DNA of 55,080 bases from Fundidesulfovibrio putealis DSM 16056 (GCF_000429325.1 NZ_KE386885.1:95100-150179), one strand, 5' to 3'. Shown: positions 8,031 through 17,621, numbered from the stretch's first letter. The notes: generated from the letters alone by a model not told the origin. Numbers and translations are program-made.

Positions 8031-9440
8031 ATGAAAGGCGGCACCCGCGCGATCCGAGGCACTTTTTTCGACCTGATCGACGACCCCTGGAAACATATCG
8101 GCAAGGAACAGGAGGCAGCGCGCTTCGTGCGCGACGGGCTGCTGGTGGTCAAGGACGGCGTCATCGCGGATTTCGGCCCCTTCGACGAGGTCTCGCCGCG
8201 CCATCCGGGTCTTGAGGTCACGCATCTGCGTGACCGCATCATCCTGCCCGGCTTCATCGACGGCCACGTGCACTTCCCCCAGGTGCGCGTGCTGGGGGCC
8301 TACGGCAACCAGCTGCTGGACTGGCTCCAGACCTGGATCTTCCCCGAGGAGCTCAAGTACCGCGACCGCGACTACGCCCGCGAGGCCGCCGGGAAGTTCT
8401 TCGACGCCCTGCTGGCGGGCGGCACCACCACCTGCCAGGCCTTCACCACCTCGAGCCCGGTGTCCTCAGAGGAGTTCTTCGAGGAGGCCACTAGGCGCAA
8501 CATGCGCGTGCTGGCCGGCCTCACCGGCATTGACCGCTTCGCTCCGGCGGACTTTCTGAACACCCCCGAGGACTTCTACCGCGAGTCCAAGCGGCTGATC
8601 GAGCAGTACCACCGCAAGGGCCGCAACCTCTACGCCATCACCCCGCGCTTCGCCGTGGGCTGCACGGACGAGCTGATGCGGGCCTGCCGCCGCCTGAAGG
8701 AAGAGTACCCGGACTGCTGGATCAACACCCACATCTCGGAGAACCCCTCGGAGATCCGCACGGCCAAGGTCCATTACCCGGATTGCGAGGACTACACCCA
8801 GGTGCACGAGAAGCACGGCCTGCTGGGGCCGAAGTTCACCGCAGGCCATGGGGTGTGGCTCTCCAACGACGAGATGCGCCGCTTCTCCAAGGCTGGCGCG
8901 GCCATATCCTTCTGCCCGCTTTCCAACATGTTTTTGGGCAGCGGCCTGTTCCGCCTGGGCCGCGCCAAGGACCCCGAGCACCCGGTGCGCCTGTCCGTGG
9001 GCAGCGACGTGGGCGGCGGCAACGCCTTCAGCCTGATCCGGGTGCTGGAGGAAGCCTACAAGGTGGGCATGTGCAACAACACCATGCTGGACGGCTCGGT
9101 GAACCCGCGCGAGCAGGACATGGCCGAGGCCGAGCGCAACAAGCTCTCCCCCTACCGGGCCTTCTACCTGGCCACGCTTGGCGGGGCGCACTCGCTGTAC
9201 CTGGACGATACCCTGGGCAACTTCGACGCGGGCAAGGAGGCCGACTTCGTGGCCCTGGACTGGAACGCGGGCCAGCTGGCCATGCGGTGGCACCAGTCCC
9301 TGGCCGTGGGAGGCGAAGGACCGCAGACCATCGACCAGGCCGCGCAGCTGCTGTTCGGCGTCATGACCTGCGGCGACGACCGCAACATCGACGAGACCTG
9401 GATCGCCGGGGAGCGCGCCTACAAGAAGGGCGAGAAATAG
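8031..9440 (+). CDS. guaD: Guanine deaminase
   Basis: 469-aa amidohydrolase that hydrolyses guanine to xanthine and ammonia, a purine salvage/catabolism step in the cytoplasm. Zinc-site features are visible: GFIDGHVHFPQ (His79, His81), the HISENPSE strand, GHGVW, and SVGSDVGGG with the metal-binding Asp. Length and the GHVHFPQ motif fit GuaD well. ATG at 8031 is chosen because CGGAGGACTC sits just upstream; the frame stays open to 7863 but that part crosses the leader and terminator region. Followed two bases later by a small membrane protein gene. Confidence 0.92.
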   Translation: MKGGTRAIRGTFFDLIDDPWKHIGKEQEAARFVRDGLLVVKDGVIADFGPFDEVSPRHPGLEVTHLRDRIILPGFIDGHVHFPQVRVLGAYGNQLLDWLQTWIFPEELKYRDRDYAREAAGKFFDALLAGGTTTCQAFTTSSPVSSEEFFEEATRRNMRVLAGLTGIDRFAPADFLNTPEDFYRESKRLIEQYHRKGRNLYAITPRFAVGCTDELMRACRRLKEEYPDCWINTHISENPSEIRTAKVHYPDCEDYTQVHEKHGLLGPKFTAGHGVWLSNDEMRRFSKAGAAISFCPLSNMFLGSGLFRLGRAKDPEHPVRLSVGSDVGGGNAFSLIRVLEEAYKVGMCNNTMLDGSVNPREQDMAEAERNKLSPYRAFYLATLGGAHSLYLDDTLGNFDAGKEADFVALDWNAGQLAMRWHQSLAVGGEGPQTIDQAAQLLFGVMTCGDDRNIDETWIAGERAYKKGEK

Positions 9441-9442
9441 CC

Positions 9443-10090
9443 GTGGACATGCGCGTATCCCGTGCAACAGCAGTCGTGGTGCAACGGGTCCCCGCCGAGA
9501 GCGCCGAATGGTTCATGGAGTGGCAGCGGGGCGTCAGCGCCGCGTCCGAGGCCTTCAGCGGGCACCTGGGCACGGACGTCTACCCTCCGCCGGGCGGCAG
9601 GGGCGGCGACTGGGTGGCGGTGGTCAATTTCGAGGACGAAACATCCCTGAGGGCCTGGCTGGATTCGCCGGTTCGCAGGCAGTGGGTGGACAAGCTCCAG
9701 GCGCATATCGGGTCGTTCGACCTGAAGGTGACGCCGGGCGGGCTGGGGCCGTGGTTCGCGGGGTGCATGCAGGGATCGGGCGCAGCGGCCGTGCCGGGCT
9801 GGAAAATGGTGCTGGTGGTGCTTTTGGGGCTCTACCCCACGGTGATGCTGCTGACGCTCTTTCCTGGGCCGTACACCCAGCACCTGGGGCTGGCCGTGTC
9901 CATGCTGATCGGCAACGCGCTGAGCGTTTCGGCCTTGCAGTGGGTGGTGATGCCGGTTCTGAACGTGCTGTCCAAGCCGTGGCTCGCGGCCAACGGCGAG
10001 GAGCGAAAGACCTACTCGCGCGTGGGGCTTGTCGTGATCGTGACGCTGCTCTTTGGCCTGACCGTGTTCTTCCACGGGCTAACGGGGTGA
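9443..10090 (+). CDS. Membrane protein with an antibiotic-biosynthesis-monooxygenase-like domain
   Basis: About 215 aa. Residues 5-95 resemble the ABM/dimeric alpha-beta barrel fold (VVVQRVPAESAEWFMEW, GDWVAVVNFEDETSLRAWLDSPVRRQW). After it come about three transmembrane helices (KMVLVVLLGLYPTVMLLTLF, LAVSMLIGNALSVSALQWVVM, VGLVVIVTLLFGLTVFF). GTG at 9443 has GGCGAG at good spacing; ATG at 9449 is the alternative. Two bases after guaD, so probably co-transcribed. No catalytic chemistry can be assigned; similar two-part proteins are usually annotated only as ABM-domain membrane proteins. Confidence 0.7.
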   Translation: MDMRVSRATAVVVQRVPAESAEWFMEWQRGVSAASEAFSGHLGTDVYPPPGGRGGDWVAVVNFEDETSLRAWLDSPVRRQWVDKLQAHIGSFDLKVTPGGLGPWFAGCMQGSGAAAVPGWKMVLVVLLGLYPTVMLLTLFPGPYTQHLGLAVSMLIGNALSVSALQWVVMPVLNVLSKPWLAANGEERKTYSRVGLVVIVTLLFGLTVFFHGLTG

Positions 10091-10141
10091 TGACGGGCTG
10101 ACGCCCCGCACTGTGAGGGCGGGAGCTTGCAGTGGGGGAAC

Positions 10142-10178
10142 GCCTCCGGCGGCCAAAGGGCTGCGCCCTTTGGAATCC
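10142..10178 (+). repeat. Short 3'-end hairpin repeat, copy B1
   Basis: GCCTCCGGCGGCCAAAGGG followed by CTGCG and CCCTTTGGAATCC. The AAAGGG/CCCTTT arms make a hairpin. Same element at 39223-39260 and, inverted, at 40594-40631. Lies between convergent genes and reads in the direction of the upstream plus-strand gene. Confidence 0.7.
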
Positions 10179-10273
10179 GCAACCATCCCAGGTTGTTGCC
10201 CTGTCGTGCTTCTGTCTGGACGATGGACAGCGAAGAGTTTGGCACGTCCTGGTGCTCCATCCGGCGCTGCAAG

Positions 10274-11443
10274 CTAGCGCATGGACCCGCCGAAGGACCG
10301 CACCGCATCGATGACGCCCTGGACCTGGTCCTGGGACAGGTCCGGGCGGATGGGCAGCGACAACGTGCGCAACGCGAACTCCTCCGCAGCCGGGAAATCC
10401 CCGCGCGCGAAGCCCAGCACGCGAAACCTGGGGTGCAGGTGCAGCGGCACGGGATAATGAAGCCCCGTGCCGACCCCCATTTCGTCCAGGTAGACGCGCA
10501 TGTCGTCGCGGTCGGGGATGGTCAGGGCGTAGATGTGGCGGTTGGGCAGGTTTCCGGGCAGCACGGCAAGCGGCTCGGTGTAGCCGGTGCCCACGAAGGC
10601 CTTGTCGTAGGCGGCGGCCACGGCGCGGCGTGCCTCGTTGGCGGCGTCGAGTCCCTTGAGCCTCACCCGCAGCACGGCGGCCTGGACGCAGTCCATCTGG
10701 GAGTCAGCCATCTCCACTTTGCCGCCGGAGCCGAGCCCGAGCCCCCTGGCGCGAACCGCGCGCACGGCCTTGGCCAGCTGCGCGTCGCCCGTGGTCACGG
10801 CCCCGCCCTGGCCCAGCGCGCCCAGGTTCTTTTCGGGCGAGAAGCTGAACACGGCGGGGAAGCCGAAGCCGCCAGCCTTGCGCGCCTCGCCCCCGACCCG
10901 CTCCGAGCGGGCCTTGTCCGCCGGGGCGAGCGCCCCATGAGCCTGGCGTGCGTCCTCGATGAGCACGAACCCGTAGCGGGCCGACAGGGACTCGAGCCCT
11001 GCGATGTCCGCGCACTGGCCGAACAGGTCCACGGCGATCACCGCGTTGGCACGCGGTTTGGACTCGTCGCGCAGGCGGTCCTCAAGGCGGTTCAGGTCGA
11101 TAAGGCCGGTAGCGGGGTTCACGTCCACGAAGTCCAGGCGCGGCCCGGCCTGGAGCACGGCGTCTGCCACCACGCTGGAGGCGTTGGGCACGCAGAGCAC
11201 CACGTCCGGCCTGGAAAGCCCCAGGGCGGTCAGCAGCAGCCGGAAGCTGTCCGCGCCGCTGCCCGTGGCCACGCAGTTGCCCGCGCCGAGGTAGGCCGAG
11301 AACTCGTCCTCGAAGGCTCCGATTTCCTCTTCCGCCATGAACGAGCCCGCATCCAGGACGCGGGCCATGGCGGCCAGAAGCTCGTCGCGGCGAGCCTTAT
11401 CGGCAACGGCCAGATCATGATAAGGGACTATGGGCTTGGGCAT
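10274..11443 (-). CDS. DegT/DnrJ/EryC1/StrS-family PLP aminotransferase
   Basis: 389 aa. Fold type I aminotransferase that normally aminates a keto-sugar on a nucleotide carrier. GSGADSFRLLL (around 61-71) is the phosphate-binding turn, LIEDARQAHGA (161-171) holds the pyridine-nitrogen Asp, and FSFSPEKNLGALGQGG has the Schiff-base Lys205. Start at 11443 (MPKPIVPYHDLAV) rather than the in-frame ATG at 11473, because conserved sequence begins there. Immediately downstream of the UbiA-like gene on the same strand, so likely part of the same surface-glycan set. Product sugar unknown. Confidence 0.88.
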   Translation of the reverse strand: MPKPIVPYHDLAVADKARRDELLAAMARVLDAGSFMAEEEIGAFEDEFSAYLGAGNCVATGSGADSFRLLLTALGLSRPDVVLCVPNASSVVADAVLQAGPRLDFVDVNPATGLIDLNRLEDRLRDESKPRANAVIAVDLFGQCADIAGLESLSARYGFVLIEDARQAHGALAPADKARSERVGGEARKAGGFGFPAVFSFSPEKNLGALGQGGAVTTGDAQLAKAVRAVRARGLGLGSGGKVEMADSQMDCVQAAVLRVRLKGLDAANEARRAVAAAYDKAFVGTGYTEPLAVLPGNLPNRHIYALTIPDRDDMRVYLDEMGVGTGLHYPVPLHLHPRFRVLGFARGDFPAAEEFALRTLSLPIRPDLSQDQVQGVIDAVRSFGGSMR

Positions 11444-11483
11444 GGCCCTATTGTTAGCCGATACTGCCCGCAAAAGCCAGACG

Positions 11484-12380
11484 CTACTTGAACACGTAGA
11501 GAATCAGATAGCAGGAGGCAACCCACAGCCCGATCACCACTTGGATGAAGGGGTCGCGCAGCAGCACCTGGGTGGGCGAACCGGAGCGGCTCTCCACGAA
11601 GGTGATCTGCATGTAGCGCAGCATGCCCGCCACCACCCACAGGGAGGTGAGGTACAACTGGTCGGTGCCATGTTTGGCCATCACGTCCGGGGAGAGCGTG
11701 TAGAGAATGTAGCTGACTATCACCACCCCGGCCATCACCGCCATGCACAGGCTGACGTACTCCAGGGAGTACCCGTCCAGGCATTTGCGCGTGCGCGACC
11801 CGCAGGCGGCCAGGAGCAGGTCGTCGCGGCGCTTGGCCAGCCCCAGGAACAACGCCAAGAGGAAGGTCATGATGACGATCCAGTGGCTGGGCGTTATGCC
11901 GGAAGCCGCACCGCCCGCGAAGATGCGCAGCACGAAGCCGATGGCGATGCACATGAGGTCCACGATGGCCGCGTGCTTCACCCCCAGCGAATAGGCCACG
12001 TTGATGCCCATGTAGGCCAGCACGATGCCCGGAAAGGCCCGCCCTGGCACAAGCGGGGTCAGGGCCAGGGCCGTGCCGGCCAGCGCGGCCAGGAATACCC
12101 AGGCCTGGGCGGTGGAAACCGCGCCGGATGCGATGGGGCGGTTCTTCTTGGTGGGATGTTTGCGGTCATCTGCGGCGTCGCGCAGGTCGTTGAACACGTA
12201 CACGGCGCTGGCGGTCAGACAGAACACGCCGAAAGCCATGAGCGAGCCCCACACCGAGGCCGCGTCTCCGAGCTTCCAGCCGAAGAACAGCGGCAGGAGC
12301 ACGAAGAGGTTCTTGAGGTATTGGTGGGGCCGGGCCAGCTTGATCAGGCCCCGGATCAGTTCCATGGTGGAGGTGTTCAT
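11484..12380 (-). CDS. UbiA-family prenyltransferase, decaprenyl-phosphate phosphoribosyltransferase-like
   Basis: 298 aa, about eight membrane helices. The first Asp-rich motif NDLRDAADDRKHPTKKNRP (residues 64-82) is the form typical of polyprenyl-phosphate 5-phosphoribosyl transferases, which attach ribose-5-P from PRPP to a polyprenyl phosphate. In actinobacteria this is the first step to decaprenyl-phosphoryl arabinose, completed by DprE1 and DprE2. The DprE2-like domain in the 1529-3721 fusion makes that link attractive here. The ATG overlaps the end of the large membrane protein gene (four bases), indicating coupling. Other UbiA substrates cannot be excluded. Confidence 0.82.
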   Translation of the reverse strand: MNTSTMELIRGLIKLARPHQYLKNLFVLLPLFFGWKLGDAASVWGSLMAFGVFCLTASAVYVFNDLRDAADDRKHPTKKNRPIASGAVSTAQAWVFLAALAGTALALTPLVPGRAFPGIVLAYMGINVAYSLGVKHAAIVDLMCIAIGFVLRIFAGGAASGITPSHWIVIMTFLLALFLGLAKRRDDLLLAACGSRTRKCLDGYSLEYVSLCMAVMAGVVIVSYILYTLSPDVMAKHGTDQLYLTSLWVVAGMLRYMQITFVESRSGSPTQVLLRDPFIQVVIGLWVASCYLILYVFK

Positions 12381-15300
12381 GGCGTGGGCGTATCCCTACC
12401 CTGTTTGCCGCCCGATGAAAACCGACCAGGAGAGAAGGCGGCATAAGCCGCGCAACAAAGACACGCCAGGAGCCCCAGCCCCCCGACGGCCAGGGTAACG
12501 CGGTTGCCCACGTCGCGCAGGCGCTGGGGCGAGAAGACCAGTTCCAGATTTTCCTGCGGGGCCTTCGGCAACACGTAGGCGTTCATGAAGCCGTAGGCCT
12601 TGAGGGGCGGTTGCGCGCCCGCCAGCCACCTGGGGTTGTAGCCCTCCGAAAACAGCATGAGCCCCCCAGGCGGCATCGCGCCGGACACCTCGTAGCGCGC
12701 CTGGTTCACGCGCCGCACCTCCAGCTTGGCGTCCTGATCCCCGGCGGGAGGCGCGATGCTTCCGAGACCTGCAGGCGCATCCGGTACCTGGCTCTCCAGC
12801 ACGAACATGTCGCAGGCCGTTCCCGGAGGACCGCCGGAGAGGTCCATCACGCCCTGCGCGTCGGTCTCACGCAGGCCCATGTCGAACCAGCGGGGGCCGT
12901 CCTGGGTGAGAAGCCGGGCCTTCACCCCATAGCGCCCCGGCCTGAAGGCCGTGGCCGTGAACCGCGCCGGGAGCAGCACCGCCTGCCCCATGGAGGCCGC
13001 GCCCGGATAGGGCTGCGCGGGCTCCAGCAGCAGGCGCATGGGCTGGTTGGGGGGCGTGGAAAGCGAGTTGAGCTGGGCCTGGCGCATGGCGAAGCGCAGG
13101 TGCACGGTTCTGGTTCGGGCCGTGACCGAGATGCGCGCGCGGCGCACGTACACGTCCTCCCATTTGCCGTCGGTCGCGCCCGGAGTATCGAAGAGGGGCT
13201 GCCAGTTCTCTCCGTCCGGCGACCACTGCGCGCGCACAAAAGCCAGCCCGCCCGGATCGCCGAACAGGCGCGGCGAGCACTCCAGGGTGAACCCGGACAC
13301 CTCCAGGGGCAGCTCCAGCCGGAACAGGACCTGGCCCACGTGTTCGCCCTCCGCTGCCAGGGTGCCGGACCCCACGCCGTCCGCGCCTTCAAGGCGCACG
13401 CCCTCGCGCGATGTTTCCAGGCCGGGATGCCCGCCCAAAAGCGGCACGGCCATGGTCCGCGCGTAGGGCCACGCGCCCGGACCGGCCACGGCCTCGGCCT
13501 GCACCGCTATGGTGGTCGCGCCGGAGTCGGGAAACGCCGCGTCCAGCGACGCCCTGGCCGATTCGAATTCACGCGCAGGGACAACGAGCATCCCCGACAC
13601 AATCGCGCCGGGGCCATGGGCTTCGACGATCAGGGGGTCTCCCGAATAATCCAGAACGCCGAGATCCAGCCAGTTCCAGCCCCGGTCCATGGGCGAGGGC
13701 GGCTCCTGCGCCACAAGAACCGCACCCTTGTGCCGGATGGACACGCCAGACTGCCCCGGCAGGCTCATGACCCGCACCAGCACCCGGTGCGGCCCGGAAC
13801 TCCCGACGCTAAGAGGCAACTCCAGGCGCGCCGGTCCCTGGCTCCAGAGGCAGGCCCCATTGAGCGGGGAGCCTTCCAGCCACAGGCTCTGGTGCCATCG
13901 GTCGCCCGGAACCATCCAGCCAGCAGGCGCGGGGGAGGAACCGGCCAGGGCAGGCTTCCAGCATTCCGGCGAAAGCCACGGGAGCAGCAGCTCCGGCCAA
14001 CTCCCGCCCAATACGGTCACGCCGCGCCTTGTCGCGCCCAGCCTGTCCAGGCCCGCCGGGTCGATGTCCGTGGCGAAAAAAAGCGCCCGGCTCCTGAAAC
14101 CGTCGCCGGGAATCTCGGCCAGCGAGGCCAACAGCGGCAGGCCGCCGCTGGCCAGCCCCGCCGACGCGGCCACGCGCACGCGTGGCAGATAGTCACTGTT
14201 GTCGAGACCAAGTATCGGCCCGAAGCTCCAGTCCGGATCCGGACGCAGATCGCGCTGTGCGGCCAGGAAGCGCTCCAGCACGTCGCCGGGGTCGCTCAGG
14301 GTCTCGGAACCGCGCTTGGTCTGGGGCATCCAGCCGTAGTCATAGTAGGACAAATAACTCGAGCCCCGGTCGAAGAACACGCGCTTGACCGCGCCAAGCC
14401 CCAGAAGCCGCCCGAAGGCGTCCGTGGCGGGATTTCCCCGATGGGCCAGCGACAGCAGGAAGCGGCCGTAAATCTGGCCCACGAAGGCGGGACCCACCAG
14501 GTTGTCCTTGCCCAAAAGCGCATAGTTGCGGGTGATGGACGTTGACGGGGGCTCGGGGATGTCCCCGGTGGGGCTTGAAATGGTGGGGAACACGCTGACG
14601 CGGTACAGGCCGGGATCGCGGTTCAGGGCCTCCACCAGCTGGCGCTCCTCGGGGACAAGCTGCTGCGCCATGAGCGACATGGTCTGGGTGGTCTCGTTCT
14701 TGGGGCGCGTCAGGTCCCCATGCCACCAGGGCAGCAGGTACACGGCCAGCGCGGGCAGGGCCAGCGCGGCCATGGCGGCCTCCGGCCAGCGTCGCCCCCT
14801 CCAGATTCCCCTGTCCGCCACGGCCTGGAGTCCCAGCCCCACCAGCAGGGCAAGCCCCGCCTGATAGAGCGACAGCCAGCGCATGGGCCGGGCCATCAGG
14901 TAGAAGACCATCTGCACCCGTGCCAGGACCCCCTCGTAGAGGATGCGTCCAGGCGTTGTGTTGATTCCGGCCAGCATCCAGAATCCGGCCAGCAGGCAGG
15001 CGGCGGCGAAGGCCTTCAGGGCAGGGCTGGCCGTGCGCGCAAGCAACCCCAGGAGCGCGATCCCCAGGAGCGCGTAGGCCGACACCCACCACCAGCGCCC
15101 GAAAGCGCCCTCCACCGGGTAGGCCTGTTCGGTGCCCATGCCCAGGTTCTCGGTGTGGCCGATCATGGCCTGGCGCGGGGGGGCGGAAAAGTCCTTGTAC
15201 ACGTGCAGGTAGTGCGCGCGCAGGTCTTCCAGGCGCAGATTGTACTTGGCCCCGTCCACGCCGGTTGCTCCCGCCGGGATGATCCAGTGGGCCTGCATGC

Positions 15301-16006
15301 CGAGCGCCAGGGTCATGGCCACGGCCAGCACAGCCGCCGGTCGAGCGCTGCGCGACGCCACAGCCGCCCCCACGGCCCACAGGCCCAGGAAACACCCTGT
15401 GAGCACAAGCCCGATGGGCATGGTGGAGAACCCGAGCCCGGCCAGGAGCCCGGCGGCCAGAGCGCGGGACCAGAACCCCGCCCCGCGCGAACGTCTGGCC
15501 CCTTCTGCCGCGTCCACCATCCAGGGGCAGAGCATGAGCGCAAACCCCACCTCGAAGGCGTGCCCGGAAACGACCATGCTGTAGGTACGCGGGTTGAACT
15601 GGCTGAGCAGGCACGCGGCCAGCCCAGGCCAGAGCCCCAGCCCGAGCCGCCTCCCCAGCCGCCAGAATCCCGCTGCGCCGATCAGCGCATAGAAGAGATA
15701 ATGCCAGTGCCCAAGGGCGGGCGCTCCAATCCAGGCCATGCCCTGGCGCATGATGAGGTCGAAAGCGCGCCCTATGCCGGTAAAGGTTGCTGGTGAACCC
15801 ATCTCGAAGATGGAGGACCATGCGTCGCGCGAGATCCTGCCGTACACGTCCAGCTGCGACGGGTACGGCGGGATGGTCTGGTCCCAGTTCTGGTAGATGT
15901 GTCCCGGTTCGAACAGGATGCCGCGATAGGACAGCAGGTAGAAGGCCGTCACCAGCGCGAGCACGGCGGAAAGCCCCAGGAGGGCGCGGGGGCGGTGCTG
16001 CGTCAC
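12377..16006 (-). CDS. Large polytopic membrane protein, probable GT-C-type glycosyltransferase
   Basis: About 1209 aa. Residues 1-530 hold roughly a dozen transmembrane helices; an early extracytoplasmic loop contains NWDQTIPPYPSQLD, and FNPRTYSMVVSGHAFEVGF lies in a later one. Residues 530-1160 are a long soluble, beta-rich, probably periplasmic part with a carbohydrate-binding-like section (SPDGENWQPLFDTPG), and a last helix lies near the C-terminus. This resembles YfhO- or AftD-like polyprenyl-sugar-dependent transferases. GTG at 16006 is the chosen start (VTQHRPRALLG); the open frame further upstream only mirrors cobS. Overlaps the UbiA-like gene by four bases. Identity as an arabinofuranosyltransferase is inference from the neighbour. 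Confidence 0.7.
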   Translation of the reverse strand: MTQHRPRALLGLSAVLALVTAFYLLSYRGILFEPGHIYQNWDQTIPPYPSQLDVYGRISRDAWSSIFEMGSPATFTGIGRAFDLIMRQGMAWIGAPALGHWHYLFYALIGAAGFWRLGRRLGLGLWPGLAACLLSQFNPRTYSMVVSGHAFEVGFALMLCPWMVDAAEGARRSRGAGFWSRALAAGLLAGLGFSTMPIGLVLTGCFLGLWAVGAAVASRSARPAAVLAVAMTLALGMQAHWIIPAGATGVDGAKYNLRLEDLRAHYLHVYKDFSAPPRQAMIGHTENLGMGTEQAYPVEGAFGRWWWVSAYALLGIALLGLLARTASPALKAFAAACLLAGFWMLAGINTTPGRILYEGVLARVQMVFYLMARPMRWLSLYQAGLALLVGLGLQAVADRGIWRGRRWPEAAMAALALPALAVYLLPWWHGDLTRPKNETTQTMSLMAQQLVPEERQLVEALNRDPGLYRVSVFPTISSPTGDIPEPPSTSITRNYALLGKDNLVGPAFVGQIYGRFLLSLAHRGNPATDAFGRLLGLGAVKRVFFDRGSSYLSYYDYGWMPQTKRGSETLSDPGDVLERFLAAQRDLRPDPDWSFGPILGLDNSDYLPRVRVAASAGLASGGLPLLASLAEIPGDGFRSRALFFATDIDPAGLDRLGATRRGVTVLGGSWPELLLPWLSPECWKPALAGSSPAPAGWMVPGDRWHQSLWLEGSPLNGACLWSQGPARLELPLSVGSSGPHRVLVRVMSLPGQSGVSIRHKGAVLVAQEPPSPMDRGWNWLDLGVLDYSGDPLIVEAHGPGAIVSGMLVVPAREFESARASLDAAFPDSGATTIAVQAEAVAGPGAWPYARTMAVPLLGGHPGLETSREGVRLEGADGVGSGTLAAEGEHVGQVLFRLELPLEVSGFTLECSPRLFGDPGGLAFVRAQWSPDGENWQPLFDTPGATDGKWEDVYVRRARISVTARTRTVHLRFAMRQAQLNSLSTPPNQPMRLLLEPAQPYPGAASMGQAVLLPARFTATAFRPGRYGVKARLLTQDGPRWFDMGLRETDAQGVMDLSGGPPGTACDMFVLESQVPDAPAGLGSIAPPAGDQDAKLEVRRVNQARYEVSGAMPPGGLMLFSEGYNPRWLAGAQPPLKAYGFMNAYVLPKAPQENLELVFSPQRLRDVGNRVTLAVGGLGLLACLCCAAYAAFSPGRFSSGGKQGRDTPTP

Positions 16007-16058
16007 GCCTGCTGAAGTGCCACGACGGGCGAAGTTTGAAAAGGGGCGCGCACCGGCA

Positions 16059-16787
16059 TCAGGCCAAAAGCGCCAGCGCGCAGACAAGCTCGCCAAGCAC
16101 GATGGCCGCGCCCATGAAGTCGCCGTTGAAGCCGTTCTGCCGGATGGACAGGCGCGCAAGAAACGCCAGCACCAGCCCCGACCCGAAAAGCCCCAGGCAC
16201 ACGGAGGACACCGGCGCTGCGGCCAGCCCCAGGACCACGGCCTGGGCCAGCGCGAACGCCGCAACTCCCAAAGTCGCGCCCGGCGCGAACAGGGAGGACA
16301 GCCCCGGCCTGACCCGGATGCGGCACAGGGCCAAGGCGGCGACGCTTACGGCGCGTCCCATGACGAAGCACCAGCATACGGCCAGGAACTGCCCTGTCGC
16401 GGCCAGGGCTCCAAAGGCCAGGGCTTGGCCCAGGATGACCATCACCAGCCAGAGGACCCCGAACGGCCCGGCGCGGCTGTCCTTCATGATGGCCCAGAAT
16501 CTATCTCCGGTGGCGGCGCTGCCCCAGGCGTCGGCCACGTCGGCCAGTCCGTCCGCGTGCAGCCCCCGCGTTACCCAGAGGCTAAGTCCCGTGATGAGCC
16601 AGCCTTGCAGCAAGGGGTGGTCGGTGAACAATCCGAGCCAGGCGGGCAGCACGGCGGCAAGGCCGACAGCAAGGCCGACAGCCGGGAACCAGTTCAGGGT
16701 TTTGGGGAAATCGGCATCGTCCACCACGCGCGGCGGCACAAGGCGCGTCAGAAAGGACAGCGCGGAAATAAAAAGACCAGGATGCAT
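16059..16787 (-). CDS. cobS: Cobalamin synthase (adenosylcobinamide-GDP ribazoletransferase)
   Basis: 242-aa integral membrane enzyme that joins adenosylcobinamide-GDP and alpha-ribazole, the last assembly step of cobalamin. The signature GLHADGLADVADAWGS is present at about residues 75-90 and DSRAGPFGVLWLV at about 103-115; five or more helices follow. ATG at 16787. No other cobalamin gene is adjacent and no B12 riboswitch is seen in the short space before it. The host's B12-binding radical SAM enzyme at 1529-3721 is one possible consumer. Confidence 0.9.
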   Translation of the reverse strand: MHPGLFISALSFLTRLVPPRVVDDADFPKTLNWFPAVGLAVGLAAVLPAWLGLFTDHPLLQGWLITGLSLWVTRGLHADGLADVADAWGSAATGDRFWAIMKDSRAGPFGVLWLVMVILGQALAFGALAATGQFLAVCWCFVMGRAVSVAALALCRIRVRPGLSSLFAPGATLGVAAFALAQAVVLGLAAAPVSSVCLGLFGSGLVLAFLARLSIRQNGFNGDFMGAAIVLGELVCALALLA

Positions 16788-16820
16788 GCTCGGTATACGT
16801 CCTTGAAATCCTGACTACGA

Positions 16821-17621
16821 CTAATCGCGTTTATCCAGGCTGATGGCAACGACCGCTCCGCTGGAAAGGCCCAGGATCGCTGCCGCCGACTGCTGGTTGG
16901 CTGCCAGTTCCAGATAGCCCTGGCTGCCCCTGATGAGCCCCAGCTCTCCCGGCGCGAGCTTCTCGTAGGTTACCACCGGGAAAAGCTCCCGGACGGACGG
17001 GACGACGAGCGAGGGTGTCTTGGACTTGAACAGCACCGGCGTCCAACTGGCCACGTCCAGGTTGGTGATGCAGTTGCCGAAGCGGTCCACATGCAGGATC
17101 GTGGCCTCGATCACTTCGCCGTTGCGCACCGGCTCCGCACCGGGCAATCGCGCCAGGGAGTGCGGGTTGACCTCGTCGCCCAGGTCGGCGGTGGGCGCGT
17201 CGTTGGCCAATCGTGCCGCCAGGGGGGCGAAGACGTCGCGGCCATGAAACGTGGCGCTGGCGTCCCTGCGCCAGGCAGGGGTGACGTCGCGCACCCGGCT
17301 GGCCCCGCCGCGCTGCATCACAAAGGACACGAGCCCGTTGTCCGGGGCCAGGAAATACTGCTGGTGCTTCTCCACCAGGATGATGCGCCTGTCGCCGCCC
17401 ACGCCCGGGTCCACCACGGACACGAACACCGAGCCCTCCGGGAACCACTGGCGGCTCACCCCCAGGAAGAAGGCCGCCTGGAGGATGTTGAAGGGTTCCA
17501 CCTGATGGCACAGGTCCAGGATGCGCGCCTGTGGGGCGTGTCGCAGCAACGCGCCTTTCAGCTGACCCACGTAGGGATCGGCCAGGCCGAAATCGGTCAA
17601 AAGGACGATATCTCGCGGCAT
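16821..17621 (-). CDS. SAM hydrolase / SAM hydroxide adenosyltransferase family protein (DUF62)
   Basis: 266 aa. Family members cleave S-adenosylmethionine to adenosine and methionine, or are halogenase relatives. Seen here: IVLLTDFGLADPYVGQLKG at the N-terminus with the conserved Asp, FVSVVDPGVGG (around 75-85), FLAPDNGLVS, and FGNCITNLD in the C-terminal half. The halogenase-specific extra loop is not apparent, so the hydrolase type is more likely. Start at 17621 (MPRDIV) is favoured by GGGAG just upstream over the in-frame ATG at 17687. Confidence 0.87.
   Translation of the reverse strand: MPRDIVLLTDFGLADPYVGQLKGALLRHAPQARILDLCHQVEPFNILQAAFFLGVSRQWFPEGSVFVSVVDPGVGGDRRIILVEKHQQYFLAPDNGLVSFVMQRGGASRVRDVTPAWRRDASATFHGRDVFAPLAARLANDAPTADLGDEVNPHSLARLPGAEPVRNGEVIEATILHVDRFGNCITNLDVASWTPVLFKSKTPSLVVPSVRELFPVVTYEKLAPGELGLIRGSQGYLELAANQQSAAAILGLSSGAVVAISLDKRD

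Noticed and set aside
16788-16820. Cobalamin riboswitch ahead of cobS
   Set aside because: Only 33 bp separate cobS from the upstream gene, far too little for the fold.
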